This document shows, in pieces, positions 10,564-23,142 of a stretch of 64,000 bases of DNA. The notes beneath the pieces were generated by a model. The model saw only the letters and a list, made by a program, of their open reading frames with translations, was not told the DNA's origin and searched no databases. Location: the NCBI RefSeq assembly GCF_010015585.1, contig NW_022985082.1:62001-126000 (forward strand), read 5' to 3'. Numbering within the stretch: the stretch's first letter is position 1; each line of letters begins with the position of its first letter. Source of the stretch: Eremomyces bilateralis CBS 781.70. Its lineage: Eukaryota; Ascomycota; Dothideomycetes; Eremomycetales; Eremomycetaceae. The translations under genes were made by a program, and so were the position numbers.

Positions 10564-13477
10564 CTTCGGTGACTTTGTTGTGATCGGAGGATTTTGATAT
10601 CAAGTCTTGCAAGTTGCAGCGATTATGCAGTGTATTTCCGACGGATTCGAAAACGATCGAGGACAGTACTTTGGTAGAGAAGAATGGCTGCGACAGAAAA
10701 ACACGCTCAGAGAAAGACAGAAAATTGAAAAGATAATACTATTCCTCGTCACATTGTCGCGCTGTTCTCAGCGGCCGTGCTTCTTATGAGTGCGCCCCAT
10801 CTGCTTGTCGACCCCTTCTGTTGGAGTTTTGTATCAGCCAGTCATGCAGCCACCCCGTGCCCTCGCCGCAACTCGCTACCATTCTGGGGACTGATTCACC
10901 AGTGGTCCAGTGCACGCTTCATAGCGTAGCACGCGTTCTAGTGGGTCCCATTATTATGGGCTACGTACTTCATGGTTGACCGGAGGATGCAGGAGACTTG
11001 GAACTCTTCGAATCCATCCTCCTCGGATAATCATCCATCGGTGCCCGAACGCGTCGCACATCTGTGAGCAAGCGGAACTGGCACCGTCCCGTATCCAGCG
11101 CGAACTAACCATATCCAGCGTTTTTCCTGACCGGTGTCGCGCGTGCAGTAGAAGTCCCCGAAGCAGTAAGCACAGGTAAAGAATAGAAGAACCAGACCAG
11201 TCGATCACAAGCAGAAGCACCGAAGTGTCCGAAATCATTGGAACTGTGCACCAGTTGCTCAGTTCCGCACATAATTCAGCCAGGAAGGCGCAGGGGATCC
11301 TGGCTAGAGGTCCATCCATGATCCAAGTCGGGATCTGTCGCCGGTTTTGGGCGCAGGGCTGAGCAGCTCCCTCTATTTCCTAAGTTGAGTGGTGGCGCGT
11401 ACGGGCTTGTCGGCTTAACTCAATGATTCTTGAGGCTTCGGAGTGATTACTAGAATAGAAGGGGATTGGCAACCAATGGTAGAGAGGCGGGCAGGGAGAG
11501 GGCGAGTGGTGAACATTGAACAGGAGAGCAGTGCCGAGTTCTTCGCTCGAACACGAGATGGAGTTGCGCAGCTGGAAGCGAGAGTTACACTGTGATAGGA
11601 GCTGAATACGTACTGAGAGATCATGGATGAGAGGACGGGACTTTGTATTGGAGGGACATGCAAGGGATCGGGAGGGGGGTCGAACGAGTATCGTGCGATT
11701 TTAAGAGCAGCAAATTCATCTTGTTTGTTTGCTTGTGGGATTGCATTTCATGATAAGCTCAGGTACGAAATAGGTGTTTATTCCCTAGGGTCATAGACTC
11801 ATGATTTAGGAGGGATTCTGCCTGTCACATTGTGATCTGATCAAGACGATTTCTTTTTTCATGAAATTACGATCCTCGTCATCATGCTGGGGCCAAGTCT
11901 CGGTGGCATTGAAGTGATTGGCAGGGTGATGTCAGCAATCACAAGAATAATTATTCCATTGTCTCCGTAAACTCAGGCAGATTTTGATGATTTTCGAGTT
12001 TCGACCAAGCTCGTATTCCGCTGGTTTACATCTGGAATAATACATCCCGATCTTGCAAGAAAGCAAATAAGAATCATTAGGGACATGATCTTTGCTGCCT
12101 TGAATCGATCAAACATAGTCAAACATGCCTCCATCGGTCTCTTCGTTTTGAGCCTTGACTCTGTTTATAGATCCCCCTAGTTAAGCGCTGATCGACATTG
12201 AGCATCGTCATAATAAAATATGGAAAATTGGAAATCCTCCGTCGCTCAACTTACCATGTCGGGCTTAACCCCAGTGCGTCCCTCCGCAGCCCATATTTCT
12301 TCTCCGACTCCTCCATTCTTCGCCATACTTCTGGAGGAAGGACGACGAATTTCAATTTCGAGGATAAAGTTCTCAACTACAGTAATGCATGATGGAGCGG
12401 TTATACGTTCATTGAAATCTCTTTCTGCGATCTCTTCGGTTTCCAGCTGAGGCCAAGTCGTATTTATCAATCAATGTCTTCGGATTAGCGTCCATAATAT
12501 ATCCTTCGCCCGGGCTAGTCAAACTCCGCTGAAGTCAGAAGCGGTCTTCTGCCAAAGCCATCCGCGTGCGAAACCGTACCGACATCTATTATATTGGCTT
12601 TTATCACCTCTTTGATGCCGTCTTGACCAGCCGATGCCTGGAGACATAGACCACTGACTAGCTGGAGCCTGTCGCTCGTCGGTGACATCGCCATCTCTGG
12701 CGTCAGCAGCCGGTTGGTGAGAGCGGCGACTTGGTCGAAAGTATCCAGCGTCGGAGATCCGTTCAAGATCGAGCTTGTGATGGCCAAGTTAGAGATGCTG
12801 CTTGCGTCGATCACGAGCCCGTGTTCCCTTCGTTGACCGTGGCTTCTTCCAGGACTCGAATACACAGCGATGAAATTGACTCTCGTAGTAAGACAGACGA
12901 CGAGACGAGACGGGCTAGGAAATAGAAGACAGATGGAGAAGAGAATACTATCGTAGCTGTTCCTCGGTGCGTGACGTGAGCTCATACACCTCGTAAGAAC
13001 GAGTCGACAGAATTCCTCCGAATCTGCATGGCATACTTAGGTATTCAGTTCTCTTGACTTTACAACCCACTGCAGTAAAGAAGGGAGTTTGATACCGAAC
13101 CCCAGAACGCAGAATGAGATATAGCCGTGCAGGTATGCCGAGAACACACCATTTCCGAAAGATTGTCAGACAGTCGGACCTCAGGTTTCGATGCAATCAG
13201 GGTGCTGCTTATATAAGCTCTCATTCCGGTCATCCAGGTTCCCAACCTCAAAGAGGGGACCCTCGGGATACAACACCGCATTTGCAGAGAGGGGAAAGCA
13301 CGGCAACCAGACAGGGTCGCACAACGAGTCACGCAGGACATGCGTTCCTGTTCAGGGAGCTGGGCCGGCTGTGACCGAGCTATGAATTATACGTCGATTT
13401 ATTTGATGTTTCGCAGATCAATGTGTACAGTGTAGGATTGAAGCCACTGATTAATACAGGTTTGACAGTTTGACACC
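10564..13477. other. 2.9-kb gene-poor stretch
   Basis: No gene could be supported with confidence. Composition drops in GC around 11.7-12.2 kb. Several 60-120 codon open frames exist on both strands; only the minus-strand frame at 12515-12985 has a coherent helical sequence (listed separately). No RNA gene or repeat was recognised. Confidence 0.5.
12515..12985 (-). CDS. weak candidate exon, unknown protein
   Basis: A 156-codon open frame whose second half (from VIDASSISNLAITSSILNG onward) is evenly mixed and helical rather than low-complexity. A further minus-strand frame ending in GVKPDM at a GTAAGT donor near 12.25 kb could belong to the same gene. No family is recognised. Codon choice is less C-biased than in neighbouring core genes. 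It may be a lineage-specific gene, a relic or chance. Confidence 0.2.
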   Translation of the reverse strand: MSSRHAPRNSYDSILFSICLLFPSPSRLVVCLTTRVNFIAVYSSPGRSHGQRREHGLVIDASSISNLAITSSILNGSPTLDTFDQVAALTNRLLTPEMAMSPTSDRLQLVSGLCLQASAGQDGIKEVIKANIIDVGTVSHADGFGRRPLLTSAEFD

Positions 13478-14727
13478 ATGGCCGGAGCAGTGAGACAACC
13501 AATTGATATAGCATCGTTCGAGGATTATGTTAAGGCCAATGTCCCTGAGATCAAATGTCCCATTTCATTGAAACAGGTCAGCAATTGTCTCGAGCAAAAG
13601 ATGTAAACCCCGTCACTGACTTCATCCAGTTCGGCTACGGCCAGTCCAACCCAACCTACCAAATCATTGACAGCTCCGGCAAGAAATATGTCATGCGCAA
13701 AAAGCCCCCGGGCAAGCTCGTCTCCAAGACTGCCCACAAAGTCGACCGCGAATACCGCATCATGACCGCCCTCGCCACCACCGACGTCCCCGTCCCCAAG
13801 ACCTACTGCCTCTGCATGGACGACACCGTCATCGGCTCCCCCTTCTACATCATGGAGTTCCTCGACGGCCGCATCTTCGAATCGCCCGACATCCTTAGTG
13901 TCTCCGCCGTGGAGCGCAACCAGATGTGGCACGATGCGATCCGCACGTTGGCGAAGCTGCATCGCGTCGACCCGAAGAGCGTGGGGCTGGAGACGTACGG
14001 GAAGCCGGCGGGGTTTTATGATCGGCAGCTGACCACGTTTAAGACGCTGTCGAAAGCGCAGGGAGAGACGGTAGACGTAGAGACGAAGAAGCCAGTCGGT
14101 GCGGTGCCGAGGTTTAATGAGATTGTTGAGTTCTTCGGGCAGAAGAAGTACCAGCCGGAGGATAGGGGGACGCTCATCCATGGAGATTATAAGATAGACA
14201 ACATCGTCTTCCATAAGACTGAACCTCGCGTCATTGGTGTTCTGGAGTAAGTTTTCTGATTTCAGGTACATCATGAACAACTTACTAACGATAACAGCTG
14301 GGAAATGTCCACCATCGGCCATCCGCTCTCCGACCTCTCCAACCTAATGGTCCCTTACTCCCTCACGGCGGCACACTACCCCACCGCGCTCGTGATCCCC
14401 GCCACCTCGGACTCCTCGCAGCCTCTACGGCGAGGCACCTACTCAACCTTCCACACAAGCATTCGTCTCGGCGGTCTGCCGCCTGCAGAGACTGTCGTCA
14501 AATGGTACAGTGAAGTCGCCGGTTGGGACCCTACCCCCGATCTTGCATATGGACGAGCCTTCAGCTCTTTCAGAGACACAGTGGTGTTCCAGGGAATTGG
14601 GGCGCGCTATGCCGCGAGGCAGGCGAGCAGTCCACAGGCAAAGTTCGTGGGGCAGGAAATTGCTCCGTCTGCGGAAGTGTGCTGGAGGCTGATTGAGGCG
14701 ACGCGAGCGGCAAAGGCAAAACTATGA
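13478..14727 (+). CDS. APH/ACAD10-11-type kinase-like protein
   Basis: Exons 13478-13576, 13630-14246 and 14298-14727 give 381 residues. Introns are 53 and 51 bp; the second has a TTACTAAC branch site. The fold is that of aminoglycoside phosphotransferases. HGDYKIDN at residues 217-224 is the catalytic loop, and [16 protein letters not shown] (Asp at 239) supplies the metal-binding Asp. In animals this domain is the N-terminal half of ACAD10/ACAD11, reported to phosphorylate 4-hydroxyacyl-CoAs before the dehydrogenase half acts. Here it is a separate gene ending 136 bp from the stop of an acyl-CoA dehydrogenase of the matching type, so a shared pathway is inferred. Small-molecule antibiotic resistance is unlikely. 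Confidence 0.88.
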
Positions 14728-14863
14728 TTTCTGATAGTTAGCGAGCAATGCATTTTCACTTGAAGTTATAAATTCATGAGCCATATCGGCATTGGAGAAT
14801 GGATGTGACGATCGGTGCAGGTGGATTTTAAGAGCCGACAAACCCAAAATGTATCTCTAAAAC

Positions 14864-16259
14864 CTAGAATATATCTTCCTCAACATTCCATTGTTTGCAC
14901 AACTCATGATACCTCTGCTGGTATTGTTTATGCCTCGTCTCGAAGCCCTTCGCCGTCTTCATCTGATCTCGTCCCACCTGATGAGCATGCGAGCTATCCG
15001 GTCCATCCGCTAACCTAACAAACCTCGCATACGTCCACATCTCCGGCAGCGCCGTATACTGCGTGAGCCCCTGCCCGCCCCAAATCTGCATACACTCATC
15101 GATGATATCGGCCGCCATCTTCGGAATCAGCACCTTGCTCTGCGCAATCGCATACCGCCCTGCCTTGTTCCCCATGATATCCATCGTGTCCGCCGCGTTC
15201 ATCACGATCTGCCGCATGCTGTCCAGCCGCATCCGCATGTACGCCACCCGCTCGATGTTGCTGTCGAACTCCCCGATCAGCTTCCCGCGCGGTTTCTTCC
15301 GCTCATCGATGCACCGGATCAGCGCCAGCTCGAACGCCCGCTCCGTCTGCCCGATCAGCCGCATGCAGTGGTGGATGCGGCCGGGACCGAGCCGGCCCTG
15401 CGCGATCTCGAACGCGCGCCCTTCGCCGAGGATTATGTTCGCCGCGGGGACGCGCACGTTCTCATAAACGTACTCGCCGTGGCCTTCGGGTGCGTGGTCG
15501 TAGCCCATGATGGTAAGATTGCGCTTCATGGTGAGGCCTTTGCTACGGGCGGGGACGATGACCATGGTGTGGCGGGCCCAGGGGTTGGGGTTCTCCGGGT
15601 CAGAACAGCCCATGAGGATGTAGATGCCGAGCTCGTCGTTCATTTGGGAGTTACCATAGAGTTTGCGACCGTTGATGACTAGTTCGTCGCCGTCGCGCTT
15701 CATGCTGCAGGCGATGGTGGTGGCGTCGGAACTGGCGCGGTCGGGCTCGGTCATGCTGTAGGCGGAGGACATGTCGCCGTCCATGAGAGGTTTGAGCCAC
15801 TTCTCTTTCTGCGCGTCATTGCAGTACTTGGCGAGCAGTTCGATGTTGCCAGTCTCCGGGGCATGGCAGTTCATGGTCTAGAGAGCGTTAATTCCATTCT
15901 ATTTTCATATATTAATGCATTTGACTTACTTGCGCTGCCCAATAGCATCTTCCCATAATCTCTGCACAGCATGCGTACTCGAGGTTCGTCAAACCTGGGG
16001 ATTCCTTGAAGTGGTTCGGCAAGAAAATGTTGAAGAGGCCTTGGGCCTTCGCCTTCTTTCGCAGTTCGTGAATCAAGGGGGCGGTCTTCCACCGGTTGTT
16101 CTGCAATTGTGCCTGCACGACGCGCTCCGCAGGAATACACTCGGTCTCAACCCAATCGTAGACTCTTTGGATGATCTCGATGGCCTGTGGCCTCAGCTTC
16201 GCCTTTACCCACGGTGGGATACGGTTGAATGCAGGGTTGTTTTCCAATGAAGGCGCCAT
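14864..16259 (-). CDS. acyl-CoA dehydrogenase, ACAD10/11 type
   Basis: Exon 1 (15930-16259) and exon 2 (14864-15877) with a 52-bp intron give 447 residues; the join reads CYWAAQ-TMNCHAPETGN. Flavin-dependent acyl-CoA dehydrogenase features are all present: an N-terminal helical part, the central SAYSMTEPDRASSDATTI beta-domain segment and the C-terminal helical domain with IDECMQIWGGQGLTQY. The closest pattern is the dehydrogenase half of ACAD11 (NRWKTAPLIHELRKKAKAQGLFN, RLADGPDSSH). No clear C-terminal peroxisomal signal is seen (ends EEDIF). It is convergent with the kinase-like gene, which suggests joint use in breaking down hydroxylated fatty acids. Confidence 0.9.
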
Positions 16260-17031
16260 TGTAAGGACTCGGGACTTGAATATATAATACTGCGAATGGA
16301 AAAGCTCTCGGATGAGGGAACAAAGTAAAGAAGAGTAAACGATACCAACCTTAGCTTGACATTAAACAAATAACATTTCTACATGTCCTCGGGCTGGGAA
16401 AATACCGTAGCCAATTCAGGCACCGCTACACCTCTAGCCGTTGCCCGAGGTGGAGGCTTGCCGTGCCCGCACTGGATTGAGGGCGAAGTGGAAGAGATGA
16501 CGCTTAACGGCTGGGAAAGATGTGGATTGTGGAGGATCTTTTATTTCCGGGGGATCTAGGGGTGACAAGCGGGGACCCTGACGTTCCACACAATATCTCC
16601 TATTTCGAGTCCAAAGAATATCACGAATAATTCACGATGTCCCGGAACTCATCTAACCTAGATGTCGGTTCGAAAACGCACTTGAGCGACATGCAAAGGG
16701 TTGGTTTAGAATGGCCGTAGAAGATTTAAGCGTGGATCACCGAGTAGCAAGATGGTTTTCACAAGGGTTGAGTTTGGAATGTTTATGTTTGGGGCGTCGC
16801 AGCATGGCCGCCGCCAGGTAGTTATGCATCTATAACTCATGCGTACATGTAAACAAACCAAGGTCATCGAATGTTCGTCGTCCATCTATGTCCCGTCATA
16901 CTCATGGTCCAACGTAAGATGGGCAGAAAACCTTGAAAACCCTCAGCAATGCACACGCCTGCCAATGAAACCATTCCGAACAGCCAGAAGCGACTTCAAC
17001 GAGGGCGGTTGTCTCCTCATAGTCAACCGCT
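16260..17031. other. intergenic, nothing recognised
   Basis: Promoter side of the dehydrogenase and 3' side of IQGAP. No gene or RNA pattern is seen. Confidence 0.5.
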
Positions 17032-20000
17032 TCACTCGTCCCGATAGAACTTCCTCATCAGAAGATGAACCAACAAGTTCACGTTCAACCGTAACGATCC
17101 CTCCCCGCCCTTTCCCCCCGTCGCATCATTCCCACTCGTCCCGAACAAGTTCACAAACTGACAATTGTTAAACTGCGCCTGCAGCAAATCATCCAACGGC
17201 ACCATCGCGCTGGCACCGGGGATCATCATGCTCCCAACACTCCCCTCGACATGAAACACCCCAACCTGATCGCTCGAAATCGTGATGTTGATCTTCTCCC
17301 ACTGCCGCTCATGGTACCCTTTCCAGCTCACCAACACTCCCTTGTTTGCCAGATTCTGCGCCGAGTACTTAAACGACCCGAACTTGGGCACCCGACCGGC
17401 GCGCTGCAGCTCCTTCTCGTGGTTGTACTGCTTCGTGAACGGCAGCAGGAACCGCTTCTTCCCCTTCTTGTTCTGCAGCGTGATCATCGCCTGCTCGATG
17501 TAGTCGTTGTAGCTCTTCAGTTGGCTGTCTAGCCACTCGGATTTCTCGTCCAGCGCCGCCAGCGTCGCCTTCACGCCTTCAAGCTCGCGCGTGCGCTGGA
17601 TGCGTCGTCGGTGCTTCGTGCGGATGTCCAACGCAATGCTGTTGAGGAGGTCTTGGTAGTTGTTGTGCCGGCTCAGTCGACCGTGTCGTTCGAGCGTGAC
17701 GAAGTTTTCCAGCGCCGTGCGTTTGAGCTCGGCGTAGGTGAGGGCGGTGATGTCGAGGGCAGAGGTGGCATGGCCTGTGGTGCTCATGGCGTCGGAGGTC
17801 GAGGTATTGGTGTGTCGTCGGTGGCGGCGGCGGTCGCGCTCTTTCTGGGCAACCTCTTCGGAGACGAGGGCGGTCCAGCGATCATCGTCTTCGGCGGAGA
17901 TAGGGCGGACCATGATTTCGAGAAGGCTGCCGCCAGTTTGCACGCGGATGATGTAGAGGATGCAGCGTTTGGTTTCCATGAACAGGGACTTCAAGGCAGC
18001 GTCGGGGTCTTGGGGATGTCAGCGTTGACCTTTCAAAGTTGGACCATAAGAAGAGTATACCTTCCATGTCATGCAGCTTGGGATTCAGGGTCAAAGTGAT
18101 CTCAGTCGAGCTGACTCCGATCATTTCAGACTCGTTATTTTTCGGGCTACCGAGTTCACGAATCACTTCTCTCAGTGCATCATCCTGGCCCCCCGTCAGG
18201 AACGAGACGTCCTGAGCAATGAGCTGATGTATCGCGAAGATATCGGTAAGCTTGACATAGAGCGTCGGCTTCGTTCTTGCGTAGAGGTCATTGAACTCAT
18301 CAATATCGAAGTGAGCCTCTGCCTCTCGAATGGTGATCACTAGCAAAGTCAGTGCGATGTTGTCGATCTGGAACGCCAAAACTTACTGCTCTCCCAAATA
18401 TTCGCCATACGCGGTAAGGAGTCGCTGATGTACGGGTTCATAGGCTGCAAATAGACGTTGTCTCCACCAAACAGCCTTCCATTTGCAATCTGGCCCACAA
18501 CCTTCGCAACCTCCCCCAGGTTCCTCTTGTGCATCGGGCTGAGACCACGATCTACGACGCTCCAGTTCTCCGGCTGCGTCAACGCCGGATATAGATACGT
18601 CTTCCACACCCAATTGCCCATGAGCTGAAGGATGCCCTCCTTTGGCTCCGATGGGAACCGCTGACAGAGCAGCTCGAAGGTTTGCTGGGCAATGAAGCGT
18701 ATTCCGTACGGCATCCGATGGATTTGGTCTTCCATCTGATGGAAGAAATGGTCGGCGATATCTCGAAGGTCTTGAAGATGTCGAATAAAGGTCTCCCGCG
18801 TCTCGGGGTCCCGGATCGCTTCCTCGCGGGGAACATCGGGTACGCGTCGACTGCGTTGGCCGGTGCGTAACTCTTCATTATTGATTATGGAGCGGTAAAT
18901 CTGCATGGGATCGGACTCGAGGTCCAAGCCTTCAGTCTCGACGATGTCTTCTTTGATGATAGGCCCGAGGAGATCTCGAAGATACTTGCGGTCTCGAGGG
19001 GAGCGGATGTAGTTAGTAAGGATGCGGGTCCAGAAGAAGTTGCCGCGGAGGTATTCTTGGATGCTGTTGCAGGAGTCGATCTCTTCTTTGATCGAGCGGG
19101 AGATGAGCTTGAGGAGGTAGTACTCTTCTCGTCGCTTCTGTGCGAAACCGAACAGGCCGATCATGAGCAGTTCCATGCGCTTGCATTCCTGCTCGGGCAT
19201 GGCTTGCTCACGGAACTTCTTGAAGAGACGGGCGAGGTATTGTGGTTGGGTTTGAAGGATGAAGAACAGTTCTTGGTAATGTTCGAGTTTGCGTCGGGAG
19301 TTTTTGTTGAGGGCCTTGAGGTCAAAGGGATCTTTTGATGTCACCACATCGCGGTTTGAGAGTAAGTTGCCGACATGTCCACCGAAGTGTTTCTGATGCT
19401 TGATGACTTCGTCGAGGGTAATCTTGTTCTTGACCAGAAGAGCGATCTTGATGTCCAGCTGATCAATATACACCTCGGCCATTTCGTTCTGTCGGACATG
19501 CTGGACGACGGTCTTCCGTAATCTCTCCATCTCGATCTCCTCCTCGAAATCCAAGTCGCTGTCATTGAGAAGATGGACAAAGTTCTTCACCGTCCCTACA
19601 GGAGGGTTCTTGCCGCCGACAAGCGTTTTGTATGCCTGGCCTTGTTGTTTCCCTCGGACAAAGCTCTGAATCTTGACTACCTTCTTCATGTTCTCCTCAT
19701 AGAAGCGCTTCTTCTGGGCAAACCTCTGGCGGATGATCATACCCAATGAATGCGCTTGAAGCGCCACGATGGTATCTTCAACTTCGTCCAGCATGGTAAG
19801 GGTTCGACCAACACTGATCCGGCTGAGCATTCCTCTCGCCATCGCTTGCAGTTCAGTGACAGATGCGTCATGGTTCTCAAGCTCGCAAATGATATCATAT
19901 GTCCGTTGGCGTTCCAAGTAGCCTTTCGAGGCTGCCTGAATTGTGACGATGCTCGATGATGCGGCTTGAAGCGACTTCTTGTCAGCGAAAGCTTTTGAAC

Positions 20001-22356
20001 GGAGTAGATAGCCTCGTATTGAACACTGGAGAAGCGAAATGGAAGGTTGGCTGCCTTTCAAGGCTAGTTGAAGGGCGTCGTGTCGCTTCCTTGCTGCGGC
20101 CCCTCGACAACAAGCTTGCAGTGAACGGAAGATGGGGGCATTACTGCTTAATTCTTCCTTCAAAGTCTGAATCGAGTGTCGTTGTTGCTGGCCTCGTCGT
20201 TGAGATTGTAATGTAACCCAACTTGCACTTTGTTCTTGGACCTTCTGAGCAACTGCTTTTAGCTCCCTTCGTTTTGCTTGGCCTCTTGCTGCCGCTTGGA
20301 GTTTCGTAACCAGGGTTTGTGTTCGTCGGTCGTGAATGATATCCATCTGAGCCTCGATCGATTTCCGCGCAAGCATGCCCCGTACGGCTGCCTGGAGCCA
20401 CTGAACCCCTTGTTCCGTTTGCGCGTCACGCGTCTCTTCGTACTGATCGGCCACCTTCGCTCGCGCGAGCGCACCGCGAATCGCCGCTTGGATATCTCGA
20501 ATACCATGTTCATGGCTTCTGACCTCCGTCTTGATCATCTTCACGTCTGCACGGGCGGCTTTCGCACGGATGAGGCTCTGTAACTGTAGGATGTGCTTCT
20601 CACATCGCTCCCAGTTTTGCTGGGTCCGTTGTAACCGGCTTCTCGCGAGATAGCCACGAATCGCGGATTGAAGTTCGACAGCCGACCGGTACATCCCCAT
20701 CCGGTACTCGAATATCTGCCTCGCAAAGTCACCGCGTATTCGCGCCTGGAGGTCGACGGTCCAGTCTTCATTATCCCAGAATACCTGCATCGTGTCGCCC
20801 AGCATCAGTCGTGTCGTGGCCCCCCGAATCTGTGCCTGAAGATCCACGATAACCTGTTCGTTCTCGGCAAGTTCGCGATTGATTCGTTCTTCGTCTGTTT
20901 CCACGGGCTCCGGCTCCGGTTCTGGTTCACCGAAATTGGCAGACATCCCTGAGAAGTTCGGCATGGCGACGCCGGACTTGTCCAGTCCTTTCTGCGTTTC
21001 TTCGAGTTCATGGTCTGCGAATTGCAGCTGCCCGACTAGATTGCCGATACGGAAGTCAACGATTCCCTTTCGGTACAGCAACCATGACAGAGCATGGATA
21101 CAGTAGATGACCTTGGGGATGTTCTTCTTCTCGTATAGATCAACCAACTCGAATCGGAAAAGCTCTGGAAGCTCCACTTCGTGCAGGTAGTTGAAGAACA
21201 AGGCGATGTTGTCCGAGTGCCGGAACTGTAACTTTGGATGCCGAAAGATCCTAAACGGCTTGCCGGGTTTCAGTGCCTGCACGATCTCCGCGAAGGTTAC
21301 TCCGTCTCGTAGCGCCTCCTCGAGGTGAACAATGGGGGGAATTTCGTTCTGCAGGATATCTTCAATCCATTCCTTCGCCTCGCCAATATGACAAAGGTAC
21401 TCATAGGCTTGAAGAAACTGTCGCTGTGCATCGATCCAAGCACTCGCACCCCAAGCACTGACTGGCTTCACCATTTGTGCACCCGGTTTGACGCTGTCCG
21501 AACGTTGTAGTCGTCGTCTGCCGTGCAGCCCAGCTACCTCTTGCTCCCGGCTTTTGATGGTGAAATCCAGATTCTCTTCACCTTCCTGTGCGATCTTGGA
21601 TAGAGTCCGAAGGTGGCGAGTAGTTGACTTCTGGAACGTTTGGAGATCGGGGCGTTCGACATGCGGACTGAAGTGAACATGGCTTGCGCTCGAGCCATTC
21701 GGACGGTCGCGCGAGCCTCGCATTGAATCACTTCTTGTGAGGGTTGCCATTGACAATGGACGAGCTGCCTTCGCGGACGGAGTGTTACTGCCGTCGAAGC
21801 GTGAACTTATCTCAGAGATATCCGCATGACTCTTGGTACGGCTGTGAGAAGTTCTTGGACTCGGGCTCTCCACAGGTAGCGGGGTCTTCGTGAGCAAGGA
21901 GTTGCTGCCATTGAAGCGTGCACCTATCCCAGACATATCTGCATGGCTCTTGGTACGGTTGTGAGAAGTTTGTGGACTCGATTTCTCCACGGGTGGCCGA
22001 GCCTTAGCAGGAGTTTGCGGCAGCGGACGGAGCGATTGACGCGCAGATTGGTAGGTTTCGGATGGGCTATGGTCGACGGTTCCGAAATAGTCTTCGGATT
22101 TTGATACCATATTGCGCAAGCCGGTCGCATCGCTCATCCCTCGTTTATGTCCGTGTCCTGTGGTGTGGAGAACATGGTGCATACCATTGGAGCTGTGGGA
22201 GGATACGGTGCTCGTCCGGCTCGGAGGATAATGTGCGGAGTATGCAGAGGAAGAGGAATTAGATGATGCGGTCGAAGCGTGTCTGAGGGGAGATGGCGAA
22301 GTAGCTTTGTGTCCCAGCGCAGAGCGCGGCGAGTAGGTAGAATATTGCGATGCCAT
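17032..22356 (-). CDS. IQGAP-family scaffold (CH, IQ repeats, RasGAP-like, RasGAP_C)
   Basis: Exons 18387-22356, 18061-18339 and 17032-18008 give 1741 residues; introns are 47 and 52 bp. In order: a disordered Ser/Thr-rich N-terminus (1-300), a calponin-homology domain (about 315-435), fourteen IQ-type repeats of the LQAxxRGxxxR form (about 502-910), a RasGAP-related domain (about 1010-1270, with NFFWTRILTNYIRSPRDRKYLRDLLGPII) and the IQGAP C-terminal domain in exon 3 (the GVLVSWKGYHERQWEKINITIS region). Homologues (Rng2/Iqg1) anchor and assemble the actomyosin cytokinetic ring and bind calmodulin and light chains on the IQ array. RasGAP-like domains of IQGAPs usually lack GAP activity. The N-terminus carries a tandem duplication (see findings). 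Transcribed divergently from IMPDH. Confidence 0.93.
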
Positions 22357-23142
22357 GAACGGATGGAGAGGTATGAACGGAAAGGAGAGTCGTCGCTAGT
22401 CCTCAGTATCAAACTCCATATGTTGCACGGTGTCGGTCAAGATTTGGGTCTCTTGTTGTTTCGATTCCGTCGGGTTGGAAGAGGGATATCGTATTGCGTG
22501 GGACCCTCGATCCGGAACCCCAAGGAGTGTAAACAATGAAGTCCCGGTAACGAATTGCAGAGAAATCGGCGGTGCAACTCCAGTTGTACCAGCGTGACAG
22601 TGACCTTGGATGTATACTATGAGAGATTCTGGACAATCAAACGGTTGAGAGGGTGAACCGGGGATGTGCGACGATGGCGGGAATTGTTGTAAACAAGGAA
22701 GCAGCGAATAAACACTGTAGTTGCCACAACACTCAGCTGTAGCACCAACAGCGCCACAGTTAAATTTGGTGCGGCTTGACACTTCACATTTGTGGCTTGA
22801 CCCTCATAGATTGAAGTTAATTGCCTTAGTGCCTTAGTGCCTGTTGTCAGCCTTATTGCCTGATCCGCACCACCGCCTCGCGAACCAATTCATTTTTGCT
22901 TCAGGTTTTTTTTGGTTTTGTTTCTGTCGTTTGCTCTTGGGGGGGGCTTAAACGCTTCGACCCAACAAAGGTTTAACACGGCAGTTACCCCTGAATTCCC
23001 TTTGATCTCGAAGCCTGCACATCTCTTTCTTGTTTCCTCCTCCAAAGTCACACAGCCTGAGCTCAATATTCCCGTGAAACCTCAACGCGACCCTTTCGTG
23101 GCTCACAGCGTCTTTTCCAAACAACCACCACCGCAAGGAACC
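22357..23142. promoter_or_regulatory. divergent promoter region, IQGAP / IMPDH
   Basis: 786 bp between head-to-head start codons. The IMPDH side has T/pyrimidine-rich tracts (22900-22930), which in fungi often accompany strongly expressed genes. No factor-specific site is claimed. Confidence 0.45.

Noticed and set aside
10954-11319. 121-codon minus-strand frame with hydrophobic stretches
   Set aside because: No signal peptide logic, no family and uneven codon use; treated as chance.
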